Assembly: GCA_002373875.1 (NCBI GenBank)
Contig: DFKQ01000052.1
Coordinates: 1-15,038, forward strand
Length of the DNA stretch: 15,038 nt
Direction: 5' to 3'
DNA from: Lachnospiraceae bacterium UBA3641
GTDB lineage: Bacteria > Bacillota > Clostridia > Lachnospirales > Lachnospiraceae
Of the stretch, positions 6,780 to 14,704 are shown piece by piece (positions within the stretch are counted from its first letter, which is position 1; each line of letters starts with the position of its first letter). The position numbers and the translations under genes are program-made. The notes beneath the pieces are model-generated. The model did not search any database. It worked only from the letters and a program-made list of their open reading frames with translations, and was not told the origin of the DNA.

Positions 6780-8048
6780 TCAATTTTTTAATTCTGTATT
6801 ATAGAACTCCATAATGTCTTCCGCCTTATAACCATCCTTCATAAGCTGCTCCTTCTGGAACTTCTTATTCTTGTTCATCTGACAGACAAGAACCCGGGTT
6901 CCGCTGCTCCTAAGCCTCGACGCTTCCTTCATTATCTCGCATATCCTATCTCCGGAAGCCCCCTTTTCGATAAGGAACACCTTCTTCTCGCCCTCATCCG
7001 GCACCTTAAAGCCCTTATCAAGAAGGATGGTGATGATACGCTCGAAACCTATCGAGAACCCGCACGCGCAGGTGCTTTGTCCCGTGAACCTTCCTATCAT
7101 CTCATCATACCGCCCGCCGCCTGCGACCGAGCTTCCGAACTCATCCATGCTTATCTCAAAAATGGTTCCCGTATAATAAGACATACCGCGGACAAGAGTC
7201 GGATCAAATTCTATCTTAAAATCAGCCGATCTGGTTGCTTCAACACTCGCAATGATCGTTTCAAGATTATCTGCGGTTTCCGCATCAAGATAACCGTCAA
7301 GCGCTTCCTTAAGGTAGCTGATACCGTTAACATCCCTCGTAGTTTTATCGAAAAGTTCAAGGTATTTGTCTATTCCGTCCTTATCATAGCCTTCAGCATT
7401 AAGCTCCTCCCTGACACCGTCAATGCCTATCTTATCCATCTTATCAAGGGTAATAAAGACAGAATCAAGCTTATCCTCCGGGAAGCCTGCGTATAAAGCC
7501 ATTGCCTTAAGTATCTTCCTGTCATTTATCCTTACCGTGAAATTCTTAAAATCCAGCCTTCCCAAAAGCGTAGTCGTTGCCAATATAAGCTCTATCTCCG
7601 CAAGATAACTGGGATCTCCCAGTATATCTATATCGCACTGTACAAACTGACGGAACCTTCCCTTCTGGGGCCTGTCTGCTCTCCATACGCTTCCTATCTG
7701 AAGTGCCTTAAAGGGTGAAGGCAGTTCGTTCGAATGATTTGCATAATATCGTGAAAGCGGCAGGGTCAGATCATACCTTAAACCCGAGTCGGATATATCC
7801 TCTTCGCTTTTCGCATTCTCAAGGTTAAGCTTCTCGCCCCTCTTCATTATCTTAAATATAAGCTTTTCATTCTCACCGCCCTGCTTGGAACACAGGTTCT
7901 CAAGATGTTCTACACATGGGGTCTCTATGGACCTGAAGCCGAAACTGCTGTAGGTCTCCTTTACAAGAGAGGTCACATAGTCCCTTATCTGCATCTCACC
8001 GGGCAGTATATCCTTCATTCCCGTTACGGGCTTTTTCGTTAATGTCAT
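6780..8048 (-). CDS. hisS: Histidyl-tRNA synthetase
   Basis: A 422-residue class II synthetase charging tRNA-His. Seen: the N-terminal PVTGMKDILP motif; motif 2 with WRADRPQKGRFRQF at about 122-135; the histidine-binding region RGMSYYTGTIFE; GGGRYDEMIGRF; and motif 3 FSIGFERI. The region after motif 3 is only about 80 residues and lacks the usual second half of the HGTP anticodon domain seen in E. coli HisRS; it ends with a basic stretch (MNKNKKFQKEQL) and a short tail. Several motifs (YYTGTIFE after RGMS, GRFRQFVQCDID) resemble the type I/eukaryote-like branch more than the E. coli type. The ATG at 8048 has AAGGAAGG just upstream. It lies 48 bp after hemZ and 10 bp before aspS. The enzyme call is firm; the atypical C terminus may be normal for its lineage. 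Confidence 0.95.
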   Translation of the reverse strand: MTLTKKPVTGMKDILPGEMQIRDYVTSLVKETYSSFGFRSIETPCVEHLENLCSKQGGENEKLIFKIMKRGEKLNLENAKSEEDISDSGLRYDLTLPLSRYYANHSNELPSPFKALQIGSVWRADRPQKGRFRQFVQCDIDILGDPSYLAEIELILATTTLLGRLDFKNFTVRINDRKILKAMALYAGFPEDKLDSVFITLDKMDKIGIDGVREELNAEGYDKDGIDKYLELFDKTTRDVNGISYLKEALDGYLDAETADNLETIIASVEATRSADFKIEFDPTLVRGMSYYTGTIFEISMDEFGSSVAGGGRYDEMIGRFTGQSTCACGFSIGFERIITILLDKGFKVPDEGEKKVFLIEKGASGDRICEIMKEASRLRSSGTRVLVCQMNKNKKFQKEQLMKDGYKAEDIMEFYNTELKN

Positions 8049-8096
8049 TTTTCTTCCTTCCTTTTAACACAGTTAGAGTAATAATATCATACTTTT

Positions 8097-9554
8097 TTAA
8101 GTATTTAAAGAACTAAACAGTTTTCTCTTACGGTCAAGCATTTCATTAAGCCTTTCCATATACAGGGATACATCCTTGACATTATCGCATCTTTCGATAA
8201 GACCGTTCTTATGAACCCGCTTGCTGACCGTTCCGGCTCCGCAGGCGACGATAGACTGCACTTCCTCCATTATCAGTATATTGTATATCCCGAAGCATCC
8301 TTCCCTTGCATAGCCCACGTTTTCGTAATTCCCCGTCATGTTTTTCTGTCTGTACATATAATAGGGAACCATGTTAAGCTTACCCGCTCCTTCACTTGCG
8401 CACTTTAACATATCCGGTGTATTTATACTTTTCAGTTCATCATGTTCCTTCAGGTATTCAGCCATTCCCGCCGCTCTCTTTATTGCCATGGAATGTATTG
8501 TTATACTGTCGGGCTTAAGAAGCATGAGTTCATCCATTGTATGCTGTACATGACTTAAATCCTCTCCCGGAAGTCCCAATATGATATCGGTATTTATATT
8601 ATCAAAGCCGGCATCCCTGGAGAGAGCAAAGGCCTTTCTTATATCCTCTGTCGTATGTCTTCGCCCGATGACCCTTAGAGTCTCATCATTCATGGTCTGG
8701 GGATTGATCGATATACGGCTGACGCCCATTTCCTTAAGGGCCGCCAGCTTCTCACCCGTTATCGAATCAGGCCGTCCGGCTTCCACCGTGAATTCAAGAA
8801 GGCCCGATAGATCGAAGGTATTACGGAGGTATCCTATCAGATCCCGCAGCTTATCCGGATCAAGAGTTGTTGGTGTTCCCCCTCCAATGTAAATCGTATC
8901 CGGTGAACGGCCCTTATACAGCTCGCATACAAGATCGATCTCTCTTTTAAGGCATCCTATATAGTCATCCACCTTATCCTTCCAGACCGAAATCGGATAA
9001 GAGGTAAAAGAACAGTATAGACAGGTTGTAGGACAAAAGGGAATTCCCATATAGAGGCTGTAGCCGTCTTTTACATCTATATCCTTAAGTATTTCCCGCT
9101 CTCTGTGCGCTATCTGCGTGCTTAATCCTATTTTCTCATCAGACACAAGATATCGGTATTTCATGTATTTTCTTATTTCTTCATCATCGCTGCCCTCGCT
9201 TATCATGAGCATGGGGATCTTGGCAGGTCTTATTCCGGTAAGCGTTCCCCACGGAAGGCTTTTCCCCGACACTTCACTTACACACAGGTAAATGCATCTT
9301 TTCATTGCATCCTTTAGGGCGCCCTTATCCGGACTATGCAGTCCCTCTTCCTTTTTAACCCCCACCCCATCGCACACATAAGAACATGAGACCTTGGAAG
9401 AAGAAAGCTTCACATCATAAAATGAAGGAACCCCTGTGGATTCCTTACCATCTTCAACAAGCTCAATATTCAGTTCTTCTTCGGGATAAAAAGCCTTGAA
9501 CAGGGCATAAATATCATATTCAAGCTTTTCTCTGTTAACAAATATATGTATCAT
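8097..9554 (-). CDS. hemZ: HemZ-like coproporphyrinogen dehydrogenase, radical SAM
   Basis: A radical SAM protein of about 485 residues matching the HemZ branch of the HemN/HemW group. Seen: an N-terminal family-specific domain of about 165 residues including LPWGTLTGIRP; the cluster motif C174-x3-C178-x2-C181 inside YMGIPFCPTTCLYCSF; YIGGGTPTTL just after; then the HemN-like pattern EAGRPDSI, RISINPQT and TDIILGLPGED. HemN enzymes oxidatively decarboxylate coproporphyrinogen III without oxygen; for HemZ proteins in Clostridia lacking other haem genes, the true role is uncertain. An in-frame TTG at 9566 with AGGA upstream is another possible start. I prefer the ATG at 9554, which has GGAAG five bases upstream and matches the usual MIHIF-type beginning of these proteins. 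It follows the MBL gene closely and precedes hisS by 48 bp. Confidence 0.88.
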   Translation of the reverse strand: MIHIFVNREKLEYDIYALFKAFYPEEELNIELVEDGKESTGVPSFYDVKLSSSKVSCSYVCDGVGVKKEEGLHSPDKGALKDAMKRCIYLCVSEVSGKSLPWGTLTGIRPAKIPMLMISEGSDDEEIRKYMKYRYLVSDEKIGLSTQIAHREREILKDIDVKDGYSLYMGIPFCPTTCLYCSFTSYPISVWKDKVDDYIGCLKREIDLVCELYKGRSPDTIYIGGGTPTTLDPDKLRDLIGYLRNTFDLSGLLEFTVEAGRPDSITGEKLAALKEMGVSRISINPQTMNDETLRVIGRRHTTEDIRKAFALSRDAGFDNINTDIILGLPGEDLSHVQHTMDELMLLKPDSITIHSMAIKRAAGMAEYLKEHDELKSINTPDMLKCASEGAGKLNMVPYYMYRQKNMTGNYENVGYAREGCFGIYNILIMEEVQSIVACGAGTVSKRVHKNGLIERCDNVKDVSLYMERLNEMLDRKRKLFSSLNT

Positions 9555-9583
9555 ATGATCTTCCAAATGAATCCTGCAAGCGG

Positions 9584-10216
9584 TTAATAAATAAAAGGAT
9601 TGTTACGCCGTTCGAAGCCTATGGTTGTCTCATCACCGTGTCCCGGATAAACCTTAACATCATCGGGCAGGCACATGAGCCGTTCATTAATTGACCTTAT
9701 CAAAGTGGATCCGGAACCTGTGGGAAGGTCTGAGCGTCCAATGGAACCGTTAAACAGCGTATCGCCGCTTATAAGGATCCCCGCTTCCTCAAAATAGAAG
9801 CAGCAGCTTCCCTTAGTATGTCCCGGGGTTGCAATTACCTTAAACCGTATCCCTTCTATATCCACTTCCTCATTGTCCTTTAAGTACCTGTTGCACTTAA
9901 CCGTGCACAGTCTTCCCGTCTCTTCCGTACAGTTGTTGTGCGTATCCTCACACACATCCTTCTCCTCTTCATAAGCGTATACCTTAACGGATGCGGCAGC
10001 TCTTAACTCATTGACGCCCATTATATGGTCAAAATGCCCGTGGGTTAAGCATATCCCTGCAACCTCGATGCCATTTTTCTTGAGAGTATCGTAAATATAT
10101 GCTCCGTTGCAGGGTACATCAAACACTACTGCCTTCTTACTCTCACTGTCATATACAAAATAGCAGTTGGTCTGAACAGGTCCCATGACCATCCTGCCTA
10201 TCTTAAGTTCACCCAT
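9584..10216 (-). CDS. Metallo-beta-lactamase fold hydrolase (glyoxalase II-like)
   Basis: A 210-residue single-domain MBL-fold hydrolase. Seen: the metal site H59-x-H61-x-D63-H64 in THGHFDH, then ATPGHTKGS with the next His ligand, the bridging Asp in SGDTLF, and the last His in YPGHGDE. The order and spacing fit glyoxalase II-like proteins of the YcbL/YqgX type, which bind two metals and cleave thioesters or related substrates. The strand before the metal loop reads VFDVPCNG rather than the common DPG form. No glutathione-binding C-terminal domain is present, so true S-lactoylglutathione hydrolase activity is unlikely or unproven. Its ATG overlaps the rel stop by one base (TAATG), showing translational coupling with rel. 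The pairing of this hydrolase with rel is usual in Clostridia; its substrate is unknown. Confidence 0.9.
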   Translation of the reverse strand: MGELKIGRMVMGPVQTNCYFVYDSESKKAVVFDVPCNGAYIYDTLKKNGIEVAGICLTHGHFDHIMGVNELRAAASVKVYAYEEEKDVCEDTHNNCTEETGRLCTVKCNRYLKDNEEVDIEGIRFKVIATPGHTKGSCCFYFEEAGILISGDTLFNGSIGRSDLPTGSGSTLIRSINERLMCLPDDVKVYPGHGDETTIGFERRNNPFIY

Positions 10217-12513
10217 TATCCTGTTGTCCTTTCTATGTCGATGACATCTTCTATAGAACCCAGCCGCTCAATAACATTGTTGAGTTCATCCTTGTTGGCT
10301 ACCTCAAATGAAATAGACGTCGTAGCAGTACCCTGCTTGGAGGTCCTGACATTCATCTTGAGTATGCTGACATTCTTCTCGGTTAGTATCCTCGTGATCT
10401 CAGCCAGCATTCCGGTTCTGTTAACGGTATATATATTGATTTCGGCCATATAGCGTTCGGACATCTTATTGGCATCCTGTTGCCACTCGGCCTCAATAAG
10501 CCTTGCCCTTTCCATTTCGGGAAGATTGATAATATTGATACAGTCGGTTCTGTGGATCGACACTCCCCTTCCCCTTGTTACGAAGCCCACTATCTCATCA
10601 CCCGGGATAGGATTACAGCACTTGGAGAAACGTACCGCCACATCATCGATACCCCGGACAACAATACCGCCCTTGCTCTTAATCTGTATCTTACGCTCGC
10701 CGGCCTTGCCGTTGACGGACTCCATGACCTCATCATCCGACAGGATCCTGGGATGATCCTTATCGTAGAGCTCCATCATCTTGTTGATGATCTGCCCCTC
10801 CTTAAGGCCGCCGTGGCCTACCGCGGCCCTTACGGCATCCCAGTCCTTGAAGCCGTACTTCTCAAGGATCGCATGTGTGTATTCGGGCCTGAAGACCTTG
10901 GTCGTATCGATGGAATGGGCTTTGCAGTAATCCTGCAGCATTTCCTTGCCCTTTAAGATGTTCTCTTCCTTTAATTCATTCTTGAACCACTGATTTATCT
11001 TATTCTTGGCCTGGGTCGACTTTACTATGTTGAGCCAGTCGCGCGACGGTCCCTTACTGTTCTGGGAGGTGATTATCTCGATACGGTCACCGTTGTTCAG
11101 GATATAATCAATGGTCACCAGCTTACCGTTGACCCTGGCGCCTATCATCTTATTACCCACTGCCCCGTGTATGGAGTAGGCGAAATCAATCGTGTTCGAG
11201 CCTGCGGGAAGGGCCTTGACATCACCTGCCGGCGTAAAGCAATAAACCGTATCTCCAAAAAGATCAAGGTCACTCTTAAGTGTGGATAAAAATTCCTTGT
11301 TATCGGACATATCCTTCTGCCACTCAAGTATCTGCCTTAGCCATGACAGCTTCTCGGCCTCCTGCTCCTCGGCCTTCTTGCCGCTCCCGTTCTCCTTGTA
11401 TTTCCAATGGGCCGCTATACCGTACTCAGCCGTTTTGTGCATGTCGTAGGTACGTATCTGTATCTCGAAGGGCTGACCCGTATGGCTTATCAGTGTTGTA
11501 TGAAGGGACTGGTACATGTTGGCCTTGGGCATGGCAATATAATCCTTGAACCTTCCGGGTATGGGTTTATACATTTCATGAATAACACCCAGTGCCGCAT
11601 AGCAATCCCGTATAGTATCAACCTTGATACGTATCGCAAACAGGTCATATATCTGATCAATTGTCTTGTTCTGGTTTAGCATCTTCTTGTAGATGCTGTA
11701 GAAATGCTTGACGCGCCCGTCGATCTCTGCCTTGATACCGGCATTCTTAATGTGCTGGCTTACTTCTTCAACTATTATCTGAACATATTTCTCCCGTTCC
11801 GACTTTCTTATGGCTATCTTGTCCACCAGATCGTAGTAGACCTCCGGCTCAAGATATTTAAGGGACAGGTCATCAAGTTCAACCTTAAGCTTACTGATTC
11901 CCAGCCGCATGGCAAGCGGAGCGTAAATATCCATGGTCTCTCTGGCTATTTCCTTCTGCTTCTCCGGACGCATATGCTTAAGCGTGCGCATGTTGTGGAG
12001 GCGGTCTGCCAGCTTGACCATTATGACCCTTATATCCTTGGCCATAGCAAGGAACATCTTCCTTAAATTATCAGCCTGAAACTCAAGCTTATCTTCATTG
12101 TATTTGATCTTTTCAAGCTTGGTGACTCCGTCAACGATAAGGGCGACATCTGCCCCGAACTCCCTTTCAAGATCATCTATCGTAAGCGCCGTATCTTCAA
12201 CCACATCATGCAAGAGTCCTGCCGCTATGGATTCCTTGTCAAGCTGAAGCTCCGCAAGTATAAGGGCCACACACAGAGGATGTATGATATAGGGCTCGCC
12301 TGATTTCCTGACCTGATCCTTGTGGGCCTCATATGCGGTTTTATATGCCTTCTCTATAAGCGAGATGTCATCGCTGGGATGGTATTTCCGGACACACTCA
12401 ATAAGGTCCCGATATAATTCGTCAGGACTTAAGTATTCCTTAATGGCCTCAAAACGGCCATCATCCATGATCATGCCGATTGTTCTGTTGTCATCAATGT
12501 CGGTTTCCTGCAT
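10216..12513 (-). CDS. rel: Bifunctional (p)ppGpp synthetase/hydrolase Rel
   Basis: A 765-residue long RSH enzyme that makes and degrades the alarmone (p)ppGpp. Seen in order: HD hydrolase domain (H78 in IIHPL; HDVVED at 102-107; KLADRLHNMRT at about 167-177); synthetase domain about 250-375 with RFKD at 321-324, the RXKD form typical of bifunctional Rel, PKANMYQSLHTT and EIQIRT; TGS domain from about 420 (YCFTPAGDV, DFAYSIHG); the zinc-finger region with C631, C632 (SKCCNPIPGDEIVGF) and HRTDC; and a C-terminal ACT domain (about 688-760). All catalytic motifs of both activities look intact. The ATG at 12513 has GGTGG just upstream and no better start is visible. The gene begins the long minus-strand operon; its 5' side is a 233-bp divergent spacer without a clear promoter for this gene. 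Confidence 0.97.
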   Translation of the reverse strand: MQETDIDDNRTIGMIMDDGRFEAIKEYLSPDELYRDLIECVRKYHPSDDISLIEKAYKTAYEAHKDQVRKSGEPYIIHPLCVALILAELQLDKESIAAGLLHDVVEDTALTIDDLEREFGADVALIVDGVTKLEKIKYNEDKLEFQADNLRKMFLAMAKDIRVIMVKLADRLHNMRTLKHMRPEKQKEIARETMDIYAPLAMRLGISKLKVELDDLSLKYLEPEVYYDLVDKIAIRKSEREKYVQIIVEEVSQHIKNAGIKAEIDGRVKHFYSIYKKMLNQNKTIDQIYDLFAIRIKVDTIRDCYAALGVIHEMYKPIPGRFKDYIAMPKANMYQSLHTTLISHTGQPFEIQIRTYDMHKTAEYGIAAHWKYKENGSGKKAEEQEAEKLSWLRQILEWQKDMSDNKEFLSTLKSDLDLFGDTVYCFTPAGDVKALPAGSNTIDFAYSIHGAVGNKMIGARVNGKLVTIDYILNNGDRIEIITSQNSKGPSRDWLNIVKSTQAKNKINQWFKNELKEENILKGKEMLQDYCKAHSIDTTKVFRPEYTHAILEKYGFKDWDAVRAAVGHGGLKEGQIINKMMELYDKDHPRILSDDEVMESVNGKAGERKIQIKSKGGIVVRGIDDVAVRFSKCCNPIPGDEIVGFVTRGRGVSIHRTDCINIINLPEMERARLIEAEWQQDANKMSERYMAEINIYTVNRTGMLAEITRILTEKNVSILKMNVRTSKQGTATTSISFEVANKDELNNVIERLGSIEDVIDIERTTG

Positions 12514-12560
12514 GCTCCACCTTTATTGAAAGTCTAACCATACCCTGTTACGATAATATC

Positions 12561-12574
12561 TTATTTTAAAATAA
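12561..12574. repeat. 14-bp perfect palindrome upstream of rel
   Basis: TTATTTTAAAATAA is a perfect inverted repeat in the AT-rich spacer, about 50 bases upstream of the rel start codon. It could be an operator or simply low-complexity AT sequence. No convincing -35/-10 pair for rel is seen around it; the nearest -10-like string on the minus strand is TATTAT just downstream of it. Confidence 0.3.
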
Positions 12575-12664
12575 CTTCCCGGATTATTCAATCAAAAAAT
12601 TATGTAAATCACCAATAAATACATATAATTTGTTCCCTTTATTATCATTTTGTAAGTATTTTGC

Positions 12665-12693
12665 TTGCACCGCGGGGGATAAATTGCTATATT
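12665..12693 (+). promoter_or_regulatory. Promoter for the ABC-F gene
   Basis: TTGCAC (12665-12670) and TATATT (12688-12693) are separated by 17 bases, and the -10 box is preceded by TGC, giving an extended -10 element. Transcription would start near 12700 and leave a leader of about 47 bases carrying AAGGAG. The -35 box is a weak match. No attenuator hairpin or leader peptide is visible, unlike many antibiotic-resistance ABC-F genes. Confidence 0.6.
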
Positions 12694-12746
12694 AGTGATT
12701 CAAGAGGCAACTTAACGATATTGGTATATTATCAAGGAGATTTACA

Positions 12747-14384
12747 ATGATTTCAGCAAATAACGTAACCCTGCGATTGGGCAAAAAGGCACTCTTCGAG
12801 GATGTGAACATCAAGTTCACCGAAGGTAACTGCTACGGACTCATAGGCGCAAACGGAGCCGGCAAGTCAACCTTTCTCAAGATCCTTTCAGGTGCCCTTG
12901 ACACTACCAAGGGGGACATCGCAATAACCCCGGGACAGAGGTTGTCAGTCCTTGAACAGGATCACTTTAAATATGATGACTACCCGGTAATGGATACCGT
13001 GATTCTCGGCAACAAGCGCCTGTACGAGATAATGAAGGAAAAGGACGCGATATATGCCAAAGAGGATTTCTCAGATGAAGATGGTATAAGGGCTTCCGAG
13101 CTTGAGGCCGAATTCGCGGAAATGGACGGGTGGGAGGCAGAATCAAACGCCGCCATGCTGCTTAACGGTCTTGGCATCGAGACAGAGCTTCACTATTCAA
13201 TGATGAGGGACTTAAACGGTTCCCAGAAGGTCAAGGTATTGCTTGCCAAGGCCCTTTTCGGCAATCCGGATATCTTACTTCTGGATGAGCCCACAAACCA
13301 CCTTGATATGGACGCGATAAACTGGCTTGAGGAATTCCTCATAAACTTTGAAAATACCGTTATCGTAGTCAGCCATGACCGTTACTTCCTTAATAAAGTA
13401 TGTACCCATACTGCGGATATCGATTACGGCAAGATCCAGCTCTATGCCGGGAATTATGATTTCTGGTATGAGTCCAGTCAGCTACTTATCAAGCAGATGA
13501 AGGAAGCCAACAAGAAGAAAGAGGAAAAGATCAAGGAGCTCAAGGAATTCATCTCCCGCTTCTCCGCCAACGCCTCCAAATCCAAGCAGGCGACCAGCCG
13601 TAAACGCGCACTGGAAAAGATCCAGCTCGAGGAGATCAAGCCCTCCAGCAGAAAATATCCTTACATCGATTTCCGCCCCGACCGCGAGATCGGCAACGAA
13701 GTGCTCACCGTAAGCGGCATCTCCAAGACCATCAACGGTGTCAAGGTCCTGGACAATGTCTCCTTTGTCATGGGACATGACGACAAGATCGCCTTTGTCG
13801 GAAGCCAGGAGCTTGCCAAGACCACTCTGTTCGAGATCCTCATGGGCAATATGGAGCCCGATGAAGGCACCTACAAGTGGGGCATCACGACCAGCCAGGC
13901 CTATTTCTGCAAGGACAACACCAAGGAGTTTGATTCCAGTCTGACCATTACCGAGTGGCTGACCGGCTTCTCCCCCATCAAGGATGTCACTTACGTCCGC
14001 GGCTTCCTGGGCCGTATGCTCTTTGCCGGCGAGGACGGCGTCAAGCACGTCAACATCCTGTCGGGAGGTGAGAAGGTCCGCTGCCAGCTCTCCAAGATGA
14101 TGATCAGCGGTGCCAACTGCCTGATCTTCGATGAGCCCACAAACCATCTGGACATGGAGTCCATCTCCGCCCTCAACGAAGGCATGATGCGCTTCCCCGG
14201 CGTCGAGCTCTTCGCATGCCGTGACCATCAGGTCGTGCAGACCACTGCAAACCGCATCATCGAGATCCTGCCCGACGGCACCATCATCGATAAGGTCTCC
14301 ACTTACGACGATTATCTGGAGAACAACGCCGATGCCAGAAAGCGCACCGTCTATGTTGCCTCCAGAGACGAGGATTCCAACTGA
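12747..14384 (+). CDS. ABC-F family ATPase (YbiT-like), mosaic gene
   Basis: A 545-residue soluble protein with two ABC ATPase domains and no membrane segments, the hallmark of ABC-F translation factors; closest in my reading to the YbiT branch. These bind the ribosomal E site and aid stalled or special translation. Seen: Walker A GANGAGKS (34-41), degenerate signature LNGSQ (156-160), Walker B LLLDEPTNHLD (177-187), H-loop SHDRYF (209-214), charged linker (about 240-305), second Walker A GSQELAKTT (352-360), signature LSGGEK (438-443), DEPTNHLD (462-469), and CRDHQV where SHDHQ is usual, so R492 replaces the switch histidine. Start is ATG with AAGGAG six bases upstream. Codon use changes sharply near 13491 (residue 249): ATA, TCA, CTT and AGG are common before and nearly absent after. 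That suggests a recombinant or chimeric gene. The family is firm; the exact subtype is not. Confidence 0.93.
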   Translation: MISANNVTLRLGKKALFEDVNIKFTEGNCYGLIGANGAGKSTFLKILSGALDTTKGDIAITPGQRLSVLEQDHFKYDDYPVMDTVILGNKRLYEIMKEKDAIYAKEDFSDEDGIRASELEAEFAEMDGWEAESNAAMLLNGLGIETELHYSMMRDLNGSQKVKVLLAKALFGNPDILLLDEPTNHLDMDAINWLEEFLINFENTVIVVSHDRYFLNKVCTHTADIDYGKIQLYAGNYDFWYESSQLLIKQMKEANKKKEEKIKELKEFISRFSANASKSKQATSRKRALEKIQLEEIKPSSRKYPYIDFRPDREIGNEVLTVSGISKTINGVKVLDNVSFVMGHDDKIAFVGSQELAKTTLFEILMGNMEPDEGTYKWGITTSQAYFCKDNTKEFDSSLTITEWLTGFSPIKDVTYVRGFLGRMLFAGEDGVKHVNILSGGEKVRCQLSKMMISGANCLIFDEPTNHLDMESISALNEGMMRFPGVELFACRDHQVVQTTANRIIEILPDGTIIDKVSTYDDYLENNADARKRTVYVASRDEDSN

Positions 14385-14423
14385 GTCCTCTCTTAAAAAC
14401 CCGATTTCTCTTCCGGGAACCGT

Positions 14424-14459
14424 ATTACTTTTCGGATTACTTTTCGGATTACTTTTCAA
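14424..14459. repeat. 12-bp tandem repeat, three copies
   Basis: ATTACTTTTCGG occurs at 14424-14435 and 14436-14447, followed by a copy differing in its last two bases at 14448-14459. It lies between the ABC-F stop and the terminator. It looks like a short slippage or duplication product; no function is suggested. Confidence 0.9.
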
Positions 14460-14463
14460 GATC

Positions 14464-14506
14464 AAAAAACGGATGAACAGGTATTATTCCTGCTCATCCG
14501 TTTTTT
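14464..14506. terminator. Bidirectional intrinsic terminator
   Basis: A run of six A, a 12-bp stem (14470-14481 with 14489-14500), a 7-base loop and six T. It can end transcription from both the ABC-F gene (plus) and ppk1 (minus). One stem position is A opposite C in the plus transcript but a G-U pair in the minus transcript, so the hairpin is slightly better for ppk1. Convergent genes sharing one terminator is a common arrangement. The stretch 14507-14560 beyond it holds nothing I can identify. Confidence 0.92.
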
Positions 14507-14560
14507 ATTTCTCTATGACACGATTCCGGCGGTCAAAACCTGCAGGAAGATCGGTGATTC

Positions 14561-14704
14561 AATCTTATTGAGGATCGATCTTATTGAAAATTGATCTTAT
14601 TGAGAATCGATCTTATCGAGAATCGATCTTATTGAGAATCAATCTTATTGAGAATCGATCTTATTGAGAATCGATCTTATTGAGAATCGATCTCATTGAT
14701 CATG
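14561..14704. repeat. 16-bp tandem repeat array
   Basis: Eight contiguous copies of a 16-base unit, GATCTTATTGAGAATC, run from 14561 to 14688 with few changes (copies 1 and 6 begin AATC; copy 2 ends AAAATT; copy 4 has one C), and a decayed ninth unit follows at 14689-14704. Every junction makes ATCGAT or a near form, and GATC recurs each 16 bases. On the minus strand the array lies in the 3' untranslated part of ppk1, before the terminator. It is too short in unit and has no spacers, so it is not a CRISPR array. Function is unknown; it may be a simple VNTR, a protein-binding array, or an mRNA 3' element. Confidence 0.95.

Noticed and set aside
8084..8105. ATACTT-AAAA-AAGTAT hairpin at the hemZ stop
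   Set aside because: A 6-bp AT-only stem without a following T-run; unlikely to end transcription before hisS.
12661..12680. GCACCGCGG, similar to the T-box antiterminator core
   Set aside because: It overlaps the promoter region of the ABC-F gene, and there is no stem I, specifier loop or terminator. The match is too short to support a T-box.
13482..14465. A 327-codon open frame on the minus strand opposite the ABC-F 3' half
   Set aside because: It starts and stays open only where the sense gene uses C/G-ending codons, has low-complexity composition (many Asp, Gly, Leu, Val) and no domain; it is a shadow of the codon bias.
14561..14704. Repeat array considered as CRISPR
   Set aside because: Units are 16 bp, contiguous and without unique spacers; no cas genes are in the window.
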